From Campylobacter concisus (GTDB lineage: Bacteria; Campylobacterota; Campylobacteria; Campylobacterales; Campylobacteraceae), in contig NZ_CP060707.1 of the NCBI RefSeq assembly GCF_003048675.2, forward strand, positions 744,001 through 808,000: a stretch of 64,000 nt of DNA, given 5' to 3'. Shown here piece after piece: positions 52,648 through 63,317 of this stretch; position 1 is the stretch's first letter, and each line of letters begins with the position of its first letter. A program made the translations under genes and the position numbers. A model generated the notes under the pieces. The model searched no databases. It was not told where the DNA came from and saw only the letters and a program-made list of their open reading frames with translations.

Positions 52648-52970
52648 CTGGTTTTGAGTCACTAAGTGACTCGAGAGAATTTTCTCAGGTTTATAAAGAA
52701 GCCAGCAAATGGCACTGTGACGCTTGCGTAGTTTTTTATAAGCCTACAATTGAAAAAAAATTAGCAGTTGTTGCTAGCAAAAAAGTGGGAAAGGCAGTAG
52801 TTAGAAATAGAGCAAAGAGGCTTTTAAGAGCTGCTTTTTTTTCTATTTCTAATGAGCTAAAAGATGGCACTTACATTATGGTCGCAAAAAATGGAATTAC
52901 AGAAATTTCATTTGACAAAATTTGTAAAAATTTGAGCTGGTCTACAAAAAAAATGGGATGTCTAAAATGA
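52635..52970 (+). CDS. rnpA: RNase P protein component, non-canonical start
   Basis: The conserved protein ([20 protein letters not shown], then [20 protein letters not shown] with the RNR motif, then KRLLRAAFF) is open from just after an in-frame TAG at 52626 to the TGA at 52970. No ATG, GTG or TTG occurs in frame before the GTG at 52785, which would remove half of the protein including the first strands. The expected N-terminus, judged from the 108-residue C. jejuni protein, falls near TTA at 52644, or ATT at 52635 may be used; I give ATT. It overlaps the rpmH end, so reinitiation after rpmH is likely. It matures tRNA 5' ends with RnpB RNA. Confidence 0.85.
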   Translation: MGCLAGFESLSDSREFSQVYKEASKWHCDACVVFYKPTIEKKLAVVASKKVGKAVVRNRAKRLLRAAFFSISNELKDGTYIMVAKNGITEISFDKICKNLSWSTKKMGCLK

Positions 52971-53308
52971 AAAAATTTGCGATTAAATTTATCGCTTTTT
53001 ATCAAAAATATATTTCCATACTTCTGCCAAAAAGCTGTCGCTACTATCCGACTTGCTCACAATACGCCATTTGGGAATTTCAAACAAATAGCTTTTTCTC
53101 TGCTTTTTTTGCAACATTTATGCGAATTTTAAGATGCAATCAATTTTTCAAAGGCGGTATCAACTACCCAATCATCCGCAAAAAATTTAACTCATGTTTT
53201 ATATTTCAAAAAAGCGATACCAAAAATGTAAATTTCTGGTTTATCCCTTGCCAAAATAGTAAATTTTATGTCGTAAAAGTATTAGATAAATTAAAGGAAA
53301 AAAATTAA
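52958..53308 (+). CDS. yidD: Membrane protein insertion efficiency factor YidD
   Basis: 116 residues. The signature SCRYYPTCSQYAIWEF with the paired Cys is at about 26-41, after an amphipathic helix ([20 protein letters not shown]). YidD assists YidC insertion. Two ATG codons three codons apart (52958 and 52967) are possible; both overlap the rnpA end. The C-terminal 40 residues (after GGINYPIIRKKF) are longer than the usual 70-85-residue YidD. Directly before yidC. Confidence 0.93.
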   Translation: MSKMKKFAIKFIAFYQKYISILLPKSCRYYPTCSQYAIWEFQTNSFFSAFFATFMRILRCNQFFKGGINYPIIRKKFNSCFIFQKSDTKNVNFWFIPCQNSKFYVVKVLDKLKEKN

Positions 53309-54865
53309 ATGGAACAGATGTCTATGCAAAAAAGACTGCTTCTTGCAGCACTTTTGTCTATCGTATTTTTTATAGTATATGACTTTTTTATGCCAAAAAG
53401 AGCTCCACTAGAGCAAAACCAGACAACGATCTCTCAAACAATGGATCAAAGCAAAGCTCCAGCCTCTGCTAACGATACTCCAAAATCAAATGAAAATTTA
53501 GCTTCAAACGAGATAATCGCTACCATCAAAGGTCAAAGCTACGAAGCAAAGATAGATAAGCTAGGCAGGATTGCGAAATTTTATCTCACCGAAGATAAGT
53601 ACAAAACAGAAGATGGCAACAAAATCGAGCTTGTTTCGCAAAATCCACTGCCGCTTGAGCTTAGATTTAACGATAGCACTTTAAATGCTGATGCTTTTAA
53701 GGTTGCATATAGTAGTGACGCTAGCGAGGTAGATGCTAGCAGCGAGCCTAAAACCATAAAACTCATTCAAAATTTAGATGGCGTTACAGTCACAAAAAAT
53801 ATCAAATTTTACCCAAATGGTCGCTATGAAGTTGAAGTAAATTTAAGTAAAAGTGTTGATTATTTCATCACTCCTGGCTTTAGACCAAATATCGCGATAG
53901 ATAGCTACACAGTTCATGGTGTCATGCTTAGAAATACAGACGATAGCCTAAACATCATAGAAGATGGCGATGCAAAAGAGGTTAAAAACTACGCAAATAC
54001 AACTATAGCGGCTGCATCTGATAGATACTACACAGCGCTATTTTATTCATTTAACAAGCCATTTGAAGCCGTTGTGGATAAAGATGCAAATAACAATCCT
54101 ATCGTCTTTGTAAAGGCAAACGATAGTCTAAAACTAGGCGCTTATATCGGACCAAAAGAGCATAAAATTTTAAGCTCGATGGATGAGAGACTAAACGACG
54201 TTATCGAGTATGGTTGGTTTACATTTATAGCAAAGCCGATGTTTGCGTTCTTGAATTTCTTACATAACTACATTGGCAACTGGGGCTGGGCGGTAGTCGT
54301 GCTAACGCTTGTTATAAGGATAGTTTTGTTCCCACTTACATATAAGGGTATGCTATCGATGAATAAGCTAAAAGAGCTTGCTCCAAAGGTAAAAGAGATC
54401 CAAACAAAATATAAAGATGATAAGCAAAAGATGCAAGTCCATATGATGGAGCTATACAAAAAACATGGCGCAAACCCGATGGGTGGCTGCTTGCCGATCT
54501 TGCTTCAAATTCCGGTATTTTTTGCGATCTACCGCGTTTTACTAAATGCGATCGAGCTAAAAGGCGCTCCTTGGATACTTTGGATACACGATCTTTCAGT
54601 GATGGATCCATACTTTGTGCTGCCTATCTTAATGGGTCTAACGATGTTTTTACAACAAAAGCTTACACCAACGACATTTACCGATCCTATGCAAGAAAAG
54701 GTTATGAAATTCTTGCCTTTGATCTTCACATTTTTCTTTGTGACATTCCCAGCAGGTCTTACGCTTTACTGGTTTGTAAATAACGTTTGTTCGGTCGTTC
54801 AACAAGTCTTTGTAAATAAACTTTTTGAAAAACATAAAAAAGCTGCGGAGGTAAAAGCTCAATGA
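53309..54865 (+). CDS. yidC: Membrane protein insertase YidC
   Basis: 518 residues: N-terminal anchor (LLLAALLSIVFFIVYDFF), large periplasmic domain (about 50-310), then the YidC/Oxa1 core with RIVLFPLTYKGMLSMNKLKE (helix 2 and its arginine), PMGGCLPILLQIPVFFAIYR, and the last helices. It inserts and folds inner-membrane proteins alone or with SecYEG. Start ATG directly after the yidD stop; the end overlaps jag by four bases. Confidence 0.96.
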   Translation: MEQMSMQKRLLLAALLSIVFFIVYDFFMPKRAPLEQNQTTISQTMDQSKAPASANDTPKSNENLASNEIIATIKGQSYEAKIDKLGRIAKFYLTEDKYKTEDGNKIELVSQNPLPLELRFNDSTLNADAFKVAYSSDASEVDASSEPKTIKLIQNLDGVTVTKNIKFYPNGRYEVEVNLSKSVDYFITPGFRPNIAIDSYTVHGVMLRNTDDSLNIIEDGDAKEVKNYANTTIAAASDRYYTALFYSFNKPFEAVVDKDANNNPIVFVKANDSLKLGAYIGPKEHKILSSMDERLNDVIEYGWFTFIAKPMFAFLNFLHNYIGNWGWAVVVLTLVIRIVLFPLTYKGMLSMNKLKELAPKVKEIQTKYKDDKQKMQVHMMELYKKHGANPMGGCLPILLQIPVFFAIYRVLLNAIELKGAPWILWIHDLSVMDPYFVLPILMGLTMFLQQKLTPTTFTDPMQEKVMKFLPLIFTFFFVTFPAGLTLYWFVNNVCSVVQQVFVNKLFEKHKKAAEVKAQ

Positions 54866-55944
54866 AAATAGAAGCAAATACTCTCCAAGAGGCATTTCAA
54901 AAGGCAGCCGAGCAGCTTAACTGCTCGGTCACTGAGCTTGATATAAAGGTCTTACAGCATCCAAGTAGCGGAATTTTTGGTTTTTTTAAAAAGACAGCGA
55001 TCATCGAGGCAAATTTAGAAAATCAGCCAAAACCACAACATAAACCAAAAAATGATAGAAATTTTGCTAAAAAAAGTGATGAGAATGAGAGTATAAAAGA
55101 AGAGAAAAAACAGAGTAAAAAACACGATCATAATGATAAAAAGCGAAATCCTAAAAAGCATAAAGATGAGAAAAATGAAACTAAGTCTGAGCAAAAAGAG
55201 CATAAAAATGAAAAGCCAAATTTGAGTGAAAAAAACTCAGCCCTTGCAAAAGATGCCTTTGCTGAAAAGGGTGAAAAAGAGGCTGAAGAGCCAGGATATG
55301 TCATAAAAAGACTTGATGAGCCAAAAGAGCAAAAAGAGACTAAAGTGGCAAAAGAGCCACAAGCTGGTAAAAGTGCTCCTAAAAATATCCTAGATACTTC
55401 AATCATCGAAAATTTCAACCAAAGTGATGAAGAGAGCGCGCCTCAAGCTTTACCAAAAGAGAAAAAAGAGAAAGTTGTAATCGACTTTGATAAAATTTTA
55501 CCCGAGATAAAAGAGGGCATGACGCGTCTTTTTAAGGCAAGCTGCTTTGAGATAGACAAGGTAGAAGTTAGTAAATTTAACGATGAGACCGTGCTTATCG
55601 AGATAGACGGAGCTGATGCGGCACTACTTATCGGCAAAGAGGGTTATAGATATAAAGCGATCTCTTATATGCTCTATAACTGGCTAAATTCAAAATACAA
55701 CCTCGCTATCCGCCTTGAGATCGCGCAATTTTTGCAAAATCAAGAAGCGATGATGGATCAATATCTAAATGGTGTGATCGAGCGTGTGCAAAATAGCGGC
55801 AGAGCCCAAACAAAGCCACTTGATGGGGTTTTGGTTAAGATCGCGCTTGAGAAACTTCGCGAGAAATTCCCAGATAAATATGTCGGCATAAAAAGCGGCA
55901 ATGACGGCAAATTTGTCGTTGTAAATGATTTTTTTAAAAAATGA
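54862..55944 (+). CDS. Jag/KhpB-like RNA-binding protein
   Basis: 360 residues. Jag N-terminal domain (1-52: [20 protein letters not shown] ... GIFGFFKK), a long Lys/Glu-rich disordered linker (about 55-205), a KH domain (about 210-290; [20 protein letters not shown] is its GxxG loop) and a C-terminal R3H-like domain (about 300-360). The R3H Arg-x3-His motif is not evident ([20 protein letters not shown]), so that domain may be degenerate. Jag is typically encoded after yidC, as here. Binds RNA and affects cell-envelope growth in other bacteria. Confidence 0.88.
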   Translation: MKIEANTLQEAFQKAAEQLNCSVTELDIKVLQHPSSGIFGFFKKTAIIEANLENQPKPQHKPKNDRNFAKKSDENESIKEEKKQSKKHDHNDKKRNPKKHKDEKNETKSEQKEHKNEKPNLSEKNSALAKDAFAEKGEKEAEEPGYVIKRLDEPKEQKETKVAKEPQAGKSAPKNILDTSIIENFNQSDEESAPQALPKEKKEKVVIDFDKILPEIKEGMTRLFKASCFEIDKVEVSKFNDETVLIEIDGADAALLIGKEGYRYKAISYMLYNWLNSKYNLAIRLEIAQFLQNQEAMMDQYLNGVIERVQNSGRAQTKPLDGVLVKIALEKLREKFPDKYVGIKSGNDGKFVVVNDFFKK

Positions 55945-57266
55945 GTGAAACTATCGCAGCCCTTGCCACCGCTTATGGCATCGGCTCAGTTTCTATTGTA
56001 AGGCTTAGCGGCAAGGACGCCCTGTCCACATCTTTAAAACTTCTTAAACTTTCAAATTTAGAGCCAAGATATGCAAAGCTAGCCAAAATTTACTCCCTTG
56101 ATGATGAAATTTTAGACGAAGCTATCGTTATATATTTTAAGGCTCCTGCAAGCTTTACTGGCGAGGATATCGTTGAGTTTCAAACTCATGGCGGCGTTAT
56201 GGTGAGCGAGAGAATTTTAAATGAGCTAATAAGAGCTGGTGCTAGGCTAGCAATGCCTGGCGAGTTTAGCAAGCGAGCATTTTTAAATGGCAAAATGGAT
56301 CTAGCCAAGGCCGAGGCGATGCAAGGGCTCATCACTTCAAAAAGCGAGATCGCTGCTAAAATTTTAACCCGCCAGATGCAAGGTGATCTTAGTAAATTTG
56401 TAGGCGAGATAAGAGGCGAAGTGGTCAAAACGCTTGCCTTTGTCGAGACTATGATCGACTATGCTGATGATGATCTGCCTGCAAATTTGCTAGAGCAGAC
56501 TAAGCAGATGCTTTTAAAAAATAGTGAAAAACTAGAGCGCATAGCCACTCTTAGCGAGCAAAGAAGAGGGCTCATAGATGGCTTTAAGATTGCAATAGTA
56601 GGTAAGCCAAATGTCGGCAAAAGCTCCATTTTAAACTCATTTTTGGCTTATGAGCGCGCGATCGTTAGCGACGAAGCTGGCACAACTAGAGATAGGATAG
56701 AAGAAAATTTCAAGATCGGCTCGCATCTAGTTCGCATAATAGATACCGCAGGCATCAGAAAAGATGCTGGAAAGATCGAGCAAATCGGCATAAACTACTC
56801 AATCTCAGCCATAAACGAGGCTGACATCATCCTAGCTGTCTTTGATGGCTCTTGCCCAAGTGATGAGCAAGACAAAGAGATAATTAGGCTCGTTTCTAAC
56901 TCAAATAAAAAAGCCTTTTTTATCCTAAACAAAAGCGATCTGGCATTTAAATTTGACATAAATTTGGATGGCGCCATCAAAATTTCTGCAAAAAATGATA
57001 CGAGCGTAGTTTTAAAAGAGCTTGAAAGTTATCTCAAGACGCAAGACACTGATGAGATCATGCTAAGCTCAAACCGCCAAATTTTAAGCTGCAAAGAGGC
57101 GAGCGAGGCTTTAAAAAGGGCATTTTTTAGGCTAAATGAAGAGGAACTAGAAATTTTTGCTTATGAGCTAAATACCGCGATAAAGGCACTTGCAAGTATC
57201 ACAAAGCCATTTGAGAGAAGTGAAATTTTAGACGAGATGTTTAGCCATTTTTGTTTAGGAAAATGA
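55941..57266 (+). CDS. mnmE: tRNA modification GTPase MnmE
   Basis: 441 residues. N-terminal folate-binding domain (about 1-110; [32 protein letters not shown]), helical domain, inserted GTPase domain with [14 protein letters not shown] (G1), [10 protein letters not shown] (G2), DTAGIR (G3) and NKSD (G4), and the C-terminal CLGK with the catalytic Cys, as in the common FCIGK. It modifies U34 of tRNAs with MnmG. Start overlaps jag (ATGA). Confidence 0.97.
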   Translation: MSETIAALATAYGIGSVSIVRLSGKDALSTSLKLLKLSNLEPRYAKLAKIYSLDDEILDEAIVIYFKAPASFTGEDIVEFQTHGGVMVSERILNELIRAGARLAMPGEFSKRAFLNGKMDLAKAEAMQGLITSKSEIAAKILTRQMQGDLSKFVGEIRGEVVKTLAFVETMIDYADDDLPANLLEQTKQMLLKNSEKLERIATLSEQRRGLIDGFKIAIVGKPNVGKSSILNSFLAYERAIVSDEAGTTRDRIEENFKIGSHLVRIIDTAGIRKDAGKIEQIGINYSISAINEADIILAVFDGSCPSDEQDKEIIRLVSNSNKKAFFILNKSDLAFKFDINLDGAIKISAKNDTSVVLKELESYLKTQDTDEIMLSSNRQILSCKEASEALKRAFFRLNEEELEIFAYELNTAIKALASITKPFERSEILDEMFSHFCLGK

Positions 57267-57308
57267 TACTTTTTTTGGTTAAAATTTGCGCTTTTTAAAG
57301 GAGAGAAT

Positions 57309-57890
57309 ATGAAAATTTTACTTATAAATGGTGGCAAAAAATTTGGCCATTCAGATGGCAGGCTCAATCAAACACTTCACGATCTTGCGTGCGAAAAACT
57401 AGCGAAAATGGGTCACGAGGTAAAACAAACCGTGATAGATCAAGGCTATGATATCGAGGCTGAAGTTGAGAAATTTCTCTGGATGGATGCGGTAGTTTGG
57501 CAGATGCCAGCTTGGTGGATGGGCGAGCCTTGGATAGTGAAAAAATATATCGACGAGGTCTTTACAGCAGGTCATGGCAAGCTTTATACGAGTGATGGCA
57601 GGCACAGGGTAGATCCAGCCAAAAACTACGGCAAAGGCGGCTTGTTAAATGGCAAGAATTTTATGCTAAGCCTTACTTGGAATGCCCCAGCCGAGGCATT
57701 TAGCGATCCAAATGAGTTTTTTGAGGCGCGCGGAGTTGATGGAGTTTATTTTCATTTTAGAAAGGCAAATGAGTTTTTGGGCATGAAGCCTCTTCCATAT
57801 TTTGTCTGCTACGATGTCATTAAGATGCCAGATGTGCCAAGAGATCTAAAAGAGTATGAGGCGCATCTTGAAAAAGTTTTCAAAGCGTAA
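57309..57890 (+). CDS. NAD(P)H quinone oxidoreductase, MdaB-like
   Basis: 193 residues, flavodoxin-like fold of the NQO2/MdaB family. ILLINGGKKFGHSDGRLNQT is the FMN/FAD loop; MDAVVWQMPAWWMGEPWIVK and GLLNGKNFMLSLTWNAPAEA are family blocks. MdaB reduces quinones and protects against oxidative stress, as known in Helicobacter. GGAGAG precedes the ATG. Followed by a short hairpin. Confidence 0.92.
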   Translation: MKILLINGGKKFGHSDGRLNQTLHDLACEKLAKMGHEVKQTVIDQGYDIEAEVEKFLWMDAVVWQMPAWWMGEPWIVKKYIDEVFTAGHGKLYTSDGRHRVDPAKNYGKGGLLNGKNFMLSLTWNAPAEAFSDPNEFFEARGVDGVYFHFRKANEFLGMKPLPYFVCYDVIKMPDVPRDLKEYEAHLEKVFKA

Positions 57891-57907
57891 AAACAAATTT
57901 CTACCGC

Positions 57908-57930
57908 CCTCTAGCCATTTGCGCTAGAGG
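57908..57930 (+). terminator. Weak terminator after the MdaB-like gene
   Basis: CCTCTAGC (57908-57915) and GCTAGAGG (57923-57930) form an eight-base stem with a seven-base loop; CCATTTAAATTT follows. The T-run is poor, so termination may be partial. Confidence 0.55.
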
Positions 57931-57964
57931 CCATTTAAATTTATATCTATCTTGTGTGGGGAAA

Positions 57965-58684
57965 ATGAGGACAAAATTTCTACTTTTAGCTGCTGTTATT
58001 TTATTTGCAGGGTGCGCTGGCAGGCAAATTTTAGCGCCAAGCGATGAGGCAAATTTACTCTACCTTGAAAATAACGAAACTTTGCATGAGATGAAATTTT
58101 ATAAGCTGCAAAATAGCCTAGATGACTTTAATAAATTTGCAAACATTGTTGGCAAGGCTGAGATAAAAGCAGCCGGAGTAAATGCAGAATTTAGCGCTCT
58201 TGGCGATCTCATGCAAGGCAGCGAAGCAGATCAAATGGTGCTTATTAAAAATTTGGGCACAAACCATGATCTCATCTTGTCAAATTCTAGTGACATAGAG
58301 GAGCTAGCAAATGCAAAAAATATCAAATTTTATGAAATTTCAAATAAAGCTATCAAAAGCGTAGTTTATAGCACAAAGAGCATGCCAGTTTGCGAAGCTT
58401 TTGCAGGTGGCAAAGAGGTGATAAAAGTAAAAAGTGTGACAAATCACCCTTTGAAAAATGGCTTTTTTGCGGTGATCTTAAACTCAGATATATCTAATGA
58501 TCAAGGCTTTTTTCTAAGAGAGACGAGCTATTATTTCAACCTTTCAAGCGAAGATGAAGAGAATATTAAGGCTGAGACGCTAACGCAAAATTTTTATAAA
58601 ACTTTTATCGAAAGCGACCTTGTAAAACAAGGCGAAATTCTCTCAAATGTGCTTTGTTTTAGTAAATTCCAAAAGGCTTTTTAG
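57965..58684 (+). CDS. Putative lipoprotein of unknown function
   Basis: 239 residues from the ATG at 57965, which has GGGG seven bases upstream; the longer GTG start at 57956 adds three residues. Signal peptide with lipobox FAGC (Cys17). The mature domain has repeated helices and strands; VCEAF and VLCF carry two of its cysteines, likely a disulfide. The small protein at 62723-63295 shows the same pattern (KPICEAL ... GMCL, aligned YY and charged residues), so the two appear paralogous and flank the purL gene set. Function unknown. Confidence 0.8.
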   Translation: MRTKFLLLAAVILFAGCAGRQILAPSDEANLLYLENNETLHEMKFYKLQNSLDDFNKFANIVGKAEIKAAGVNAEFSALGDLMQGSEADQMVLIKNLGTNHDLILSNSSDIEELANAKNIKFYEISNKAIKSVVYSTKSMPVCEAFAGGKEVIKVKSVTNHPLKNGFFAVILNSDISNDQGFFLRETSYYFNLSSEDEENIKAETLTQNFYKTFIESDLVKQGEILSNVLCFSKFQKAF

Positions 58685-58740
58685 TAACTTTTTATAAGCA
58701 AGGTTGTAAAATAGCTTAAAATTCTTAAAAGGTTACATCA

Positions 58741-60930
58741 ATGGATAAAGCTACCATACAAGCACATAAAATCAGCGACGAAGAGTATGAGGAGATCTTA
58801 AAAATTTTAGGCCGTGAGCCAAATTTACTAGAGCTTGGCATATTTTCAGCGATGTGGAGCGAGCACTGCAGCTACAAATCAAGCAAAAAATACCTAAACG
58901 GCTTTCCGACAAAGGCACCTTGGGTCATTCAAGGACCTGGCGAAAATGCTGGCGTCATTGACGTTGGCGACGGGGTTGCAGCTGTGTTTAAGATGGAGAG
59001 TCACAACCACCCAAGCTTTATCGAGCCGTTTCAGGGCGCTGCAACTGGCGTTGGTGGAATTTTAAGAGACGTCTTTACGATGGGCGCAAGAGTTGTTGCG
59101 AACATGAACTCGCTTCGCTTTGGCGAGATAAGAGGCGAGGGCGAGCTAGCCAAAAAGCATAGATATCTGTTAAAAGGAAGCGTGGCTGGCATAGGACACT
59201 ACGGCAACTGCATGGGTATCCCAACTGTTGGCGGCGAGACCACCTTTGATCCTAGCTTTAATGGCAATATCCTAATCAACGCCTTCGCGCTTGGTCTTTG
59301 TAAGAGTGATGAAATTTTCTACGGCAAGGCTGAAGGTGTTGGCAACCCAGTCATCTACGTAGGCTCAAAGACCGGCAGGGACGGACTTGGCGGCGCTGTG
59401 ATGGCGAGCGATAGCTTTAACGACGAAAATAAATCACTTCGCCCAACGGTGCAAGTAGGCGACCCATTTGCCGAGAAGCTGCTTATGGAGGCGTGCCTAG
59501 AGCTTTTCAAAAAAGACTATATCATCGGTATCCAAGACATGGGTGCAGCAGGGCTAACAAGCTCTAGCTTTGAGATGGCTGGCAGAAGCGGCAGCGGCAT
59601 GAAGATGTATTTAGAGCGCGTGCCGATGCGCGAAGTTGGCATGACGCCTTATGAGCTAATGCTAAGCGAGTCTCAAGAGCGTATGCTAATATGCGCCAAA
59701 AAAGGTTTTGAGCAAAAAGTGCTTGAAATTTTTAGAAAGTGGGACCTTGACGCTGAGATCATCGGTGAGGTCACAAGTAGCGGCGTGATGCAGCTTTACT
59801 GGCACGACGAGCTTGCAGGCGAAATCCCTATCGGCCCACTTAGCGAGGCAGCTCCTGTGCTTGATCGTCCAGTCGCACGTCCAAAATACCTTGATGGGAT
59901 AGCAAATTTAGAAATTCCAAATAATGTTGATAACAAAACGGCATTTTTTAAGCTTTTAAAAGAGCCAGAAGTGCTAAATAAGAGCTTTATCTACGACCAA
60001 TACGACGCAAATATCCAGACAAATACGATAAAACAGCCAGGGCACTTAGGTGCTGCAAGCATCAGAGTAAAAGGCACTAAAAAGGCCGTCTCTATGGCTG
60101 CGCAGTGCGATCCTAGAGCAAATTTCGTCGATCCAAAGATCGGTGCTGCAAGAGCCGTCGCTGCTGCTGGTAGAAAGGTAGCGATGAGCGGCGCTGTGCC
60201 ACTTGCGATCACCGACTGCCTAAACTACGGCAATCCGCAAAATCCAGAGGTGATGTGGCAGTTTAAAGAGGGCTGCGAGGGCATAAAAGAGGCTTGCCGT
60301 GAGCTAAATACGCCAGTCGTTAGCGGTAACGTGAGCCTTTATAACGACACTGACGGCGTTAGCGTCTATCCAACGCCAGCTATCGTAACAGTTGGGGTAA
60401 ATGACGATGCAAATTTAAACCTAAAAAGCACATTTTTAAGCGAGGGCAGGGCGATTTACTTGCTTGGTGAGACAAGTGGCGAATTTGCTGCTTCACTTTA
60501 CGCAAAGGCGCTATTTAACGTGGTTGGTGGCAAGCTAAAAGAGGTTGAATATAAAGCTGAAAGGGCCCTTTGGGAGCTAGTGATAGAGGCAAATAAAGAG
60601 CAAATTTTAGAGTTTGCAAATAGCGTAGGCGTAGGCGGTCTTGCTATTACGCTAGCAAAAATGGCTAGCATTTCAAACATCGGCGCAAACTGCGAGATTA
60701 AATTTAAAGAGCCAAATTTCATCTTTGACGAGAGCTTTTCAAGGGCGGTCGTGGGTGTAAAAGACGAGGCTAAATTTGAAGCGCTTGCTGCTAAATTTGG
60801 TGTGAAATTTGAGAAGATCGGCGTTAGCGGAGGCAAGAGATTTAAGCTAAATGATATAGATGAGAGCTTAGAGGACGTAAGAGAAATTTATCTAAATGAG
60901 TTTGCGAAAATCGTAAAAAAGGAGGACTAA
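58741..60930 (+). CDS. purL: Phosphoribosylformylglycinamidine synthase II (PurL)
   Basis: 729 residues, the short PurL that works with separate PurS and Pur[21 protein letters not shown] is the conserved N-terminal block with the catalytic His, [20 protein letters not shown] is the next, and [20 protein letters not shown] and [20 protein letters not shown] follow. Uses glutamine-derived ammonia to convert FGAR to FGAM. purH lies at 63318, so two late purine steps are encoded near each other. Confidence 0.97.
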   Translation: MDKATIQAHKISDEEYEEILKILGREPNLLELGIFSAMWSEHCSYKSSKKYLNGFPTKAPWVIQGPGENAGVIDVGDGVAAVFKMESHNHPSFIEPFQGAATGVGGILRDVFTMGARVVANMNSLRFGEIRGEGELAKKHRYLLKGSVAGIGHYGNCMGIPTVGGETTFDPSFNGNILINAFALGLCKSDEIFYGKAEGVGNPVIYVGSKTGRDGLGGAVMASDSFNDENKSLRPTVQVGDPFAEKLLMEACLELFKKDYIIGIQDMGAAGLTSSSFEMAGRSGSGMKMYLERVPMREVGMTPYELMLSESQERMLICAKKGFEQKVLEIFRKWDLDAEIIGEVTSSGVMQLYWHDELAGEIPIGPLSEAAPVLDRPVARPKYLDGIANLEIPNNVDNKTAFFKLLKEPEVLNKSFIYDQYDANIQTNTIKQPGHLGAASIRVKGTKKAVSMAAQCDPRANFVDPKIGAARAVAAAGRKVAMSGAVPLAITDCLNYGNPQNPEVMWQFKEGCEGIKEACRELNTPVVSGNVSLYNDTDGVSVYPTPAIVTVGVNDDANLNLKSTFLSEGRAIYLLGETSGEFAASLYAKALFNVVGGKLKEVEYKAERALWELVIEANKEQILEFANSVGVGGLAITLAKMASISNIGANCEIKFKEPNFIFDESFSRAVVGVKDEAKFEALAAKFGVKFEKIGVSGGKRFKLNDIDESLEDVREIYLNEFAKIVKKED

Positions 60931-60933
60931 AAG

Positions 60934-61986
60934 ATGTTTTCTAAAAAGTCTCAAAAAGTAAGCGGGGAAAAGGAAGTAGAGCAAAACGAGAAAAAGGGCG
61001 TGGCAAAACCGCCAGTGCTCTTTAGCGATACTCAAAATTTGATAAGTACGATAGAAAAAAGGCTAAATGCCCCTTTGATAACCTACTACAACTCAAACGC
61101 TGGTAATGTCTGCGGCAACGATGCAAGCGCAATGTATGAAATTTTAAAGGGTAAAAAGATAGATACTGCCTATCTTTTTATAAAAAGTGATGGCGGAAGC
61201 GGCATAGCTGCACTTAGGATCATTAGTACGCTTAGAAACTACTGCAAAAATTTAATAGCGCTGATCCCATCAAACTGCGCCTCAGCTGCTACGATGATGG
61301 CGCTTGGCGCAAATGAGATCGTAATGGGCCCACTTGCCTATCTAACACCAGTTGATACCTCTTTAAAACACGAGCTGAGCCCTACAAACAAGGGTAACGA
61401 GCTTGTTAGCGTCTCTATGGACGAGCTTAGCCGTGTAGTGAAGCTTTGGAAAGAGCAGGATAAAGATAGACCAAACGACACAAACCCCTATAACTCGCTA
61501 TATGAGTATATTCATCCGCTAGTTTTTGGTGCGGTTGATCGTGCTAGCTCGCTCTCACTTAAAATTTGCTCTGAGCTACTTAGATATCACATAGATGATG
61601 ACAAAAAGATCGTTGAAATTTCAGAGCGACTAAACGCAGACTACCCAGCGCACGAGTATCCGATACTCTTTCGTGAGGCGCAGGAGATCGGCCTGCATGT
61701 CAAAAAAATGGACGATGATCTAAACGAGATGCTTCAGGAGCTAACGCTACTTTACTCAGAGATGGGACAGCGAGCCTTTACCGACTACGATGAGAACAGC
61801 TATCACGATAACAACATCGCAAACATCATCGAGACAAACGGCAAACAAATTTACTATCAGATCGATAAAGACTGGTTTTATCGCCCTGAGGAGCGCCGCT
61901 GGAATGTTATGAATGACGAGAGCTCATGGCGCAAAAACGAGCTAGTAAATGGCAAGATAAAAAATACGATCTATCACTTGTGGTAA
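60934..61986 (+). CDS. SDH-type Clp-fold serine protease
   Basis: 350 residues with a Clp/crotonase-like fold, resembling serine dehydrogenase proteinases and SppA-like proteins. The N-terminal 30 residues are Lys-rich. YLFIKSDGGSGIAALRIIST contains the oxyanion region and PSNCASAATMMALGANEIVM the probable nucleophile Ser (SCASAATM pattern), followed by GPLAYLTPVDTSL. No signal peptide, so it is probably cytoplasmic or membrane-peripheral. Begins three bases after purL and precedes the DnaJ-domain gene by one base. Confidence 0.82.
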   Translation: MFSKKSQKVSGEKEVEQNEKKGVAKPPVLFSDTQNLISTIEKRLNAPLITYYNSNAGNVCGNDASAMYEILKGKKIDTAYLFIKSDGGSGIAALRIISTLRNYCKNLIALIPSNCASAATMMALGANEIVMGPLAYLTPVDTSLKHELSPTNKGNELVSVSMDELSRVVKLWKEQDKDRPNDTNPYNSLYEYIHPLVFGAVDRASSLSLKICSELLRYHIDDDKKIVEISERLNADYPAHEYPILFREAQEIGLHVKKMDDDLNEMLQELTLLYSEMGQRAFTDYDENSYHDNNIANIIETNGKQIYYQIDKDWFYRPEERRWNVMNDESSWRKNELVNGKIKNTIYHLW

Positions 61987-61987
61987 T

Positions 61988-62722
61988 ATGTCTGGAGTTT
62001 TGTTTTTACTGATATTAGGCGGTGCGATATTTTTCTTTATGAGCGTGCAAATAGGCAATAACCGCAAGAAACAAGCAAATGTAAATGAGGCTAAATTTCT
62101 AGTCTCACTGCTTGCAAAAGTCGCTAAAAGTGACGGCAGGGTTAGCGAGCTAGAGGCTAGGCTGATCACTCAAGTGCTTGATGATCTAAGCCAGAAAGTT
62201 AGCGGTGTTAGCGGCGTGCGCGAGTATCTAAAAGAGGTCTATAATAGCCAAAAAGAAAATGTAGATAATGCCTATGAAACCGCCAGAAACTACAAGCGCG
62301 CGTTTAATCTAAACTACGATACCTGCGTAGCTAGGCTCACTTTTTTTCTAAATTTAGCCTATATAGATGGAGAATTTAACAAAAGCGAGCAAGATGTTAT
62401 AAGAAACATCGCTTATGGATTTGGCATAGATAAAGAGACGCTTGATGAGATAATCTATAAATTTGATAGCTTCTATGGCTCAAGATTTGGGGCAGACCGC
62501 GATGAGGTGAGCCAAGAAAACGATGCGTTTGAGGTTTTAGGACTTAGTAAAAATGCAAGCCTTGATGAGGTAAAGGCTCGCTACAAAGAGCTTGTGAGGC
62601 AGTATCATCCTGACATTTTGATGGGCAGAGGCGAGAGTAAAGAGGTGATAGAGCGCTCGACTAAGAAGCTTCAGGAGATAAATGAGGCTTATGGGCGATT
62701 AAAAGAGAAATTTGGAGTTTAG
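61988..62722 (+). CDS. DjlA-like TerB/DnaJ-domain protein
   Basis: 244 residues: N-terminal membrane helix (about 4-18), a TerB-like helical domain (about 30-150; AKSDGRVSELEARLI and LAYIDGEFNKSEQDVIRNIA are its metal-binding-like repeats) and a C-terminal J domain (about 170-244) with the essential HPD in RQYHPDILMG. The order TerB then J is that of DjlA co-chaperones. Would stimulate DnaK. Sits two bases after the Clp-fold protease gene. Confidence 0.9.
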   Translation: MSGVLFLLILGGAIFFFMSVQIGNNRKKQANVNEAKFLVSLLAKVAKSDGRVSELEARLITQVLDDLSQKVSGVSGVREYLKEVYNSQKENVDNAYETARNYKRAFNLNYDTCVARLTFFLNLAYIDGEFNKSEQDVIRNIAYGFGIDKETLDEIIYKFDSFYGSRFGADRDEVSQENDAFEVLGLSKNASLDEVKARYKELVRQYHPDILMGRGESKEVIERSTKKLQEINEAYGRLKEKFGV

Positions 62723-63295
62723 ATGAAGAAATTTATTATTTTGTTACTAGCGGTGGCTAGCTTTTGTAATGATTTTAAAGTGGTAAATATCGATGGAAAA
62801 GAGATAATATTTAAGCTTACTCAAAGCGAGCTTTATCAAGATCAAAGGTTGGTCGTCAGCAACTACGATGTTAAAGATAGCAATGTGAGCATAATATTTG
62901 TCGATAAAGATGGCAACAAGAGCGACATTATGTCAGTTCAAGCAAAAAAATTAAATGAAATTAGTGAGTATATCTTTTCGTATGATCGTGGCATAAAGGT
63001 GATGAAATTTAGCTCGAAAAAGCCGATATGCGAGGCGCTTGAGAAAGAGGAACCTGTAAATTTAAGCGTATTAGATGCTAGTTACTTTGATGGTAATCAA
63101 ATTTCAAGTTATGCCTTTAGCGTTGATATCGTCGGTCAAAAGCGTGAAAACTTTGTAGAGAGAAAAGACTATTATATAGATGCAGCTGCAAATGTTATGG
63201 TGACGCTAGAAGCCTTATCGATAAAAAATATCGCAAAGGATATAAAAATGGGGCAGCTTCTGCTTGTAAAAGGTATGTGTTTAACAAAAAGATAA
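62723..63295 (+). CDS. Small secreted hypothetical protein
   Basis: 190 residues. N-terminal signal peptide ([14 protein letters not shown]), no lipobox Cys spacing that I trust. The mature domain is beta-rich; [27 protein letters not shown] and GMCL align loosely with the lipoprotein at 57965, including the two cysteines. Probably a periplasmic paralogue of that protein. No function known. ATG directly follows the DjlA-like stop. Confidence 0.75.
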   Translation: MKKFIILLLAVASFCNDFKVVNIDGKEIIFKLTQSELYQDQRLVVSNYDVKDSNVSIIFVDKDGNKSDIMSVQAKKLNEISEYIFSYDRGIKVMKFSSKKPICEALEKEEPVNLSVLDASYFDGNQISSYAFSVDIVGQKRENFVERKDYYIDAAANVMVTLEALSIKNIAKDIKMGQLLLVKGMCLTKR

Positions 63296-63317
63296 AAAAT
63301 TTAATAAAGGAGAAAAA

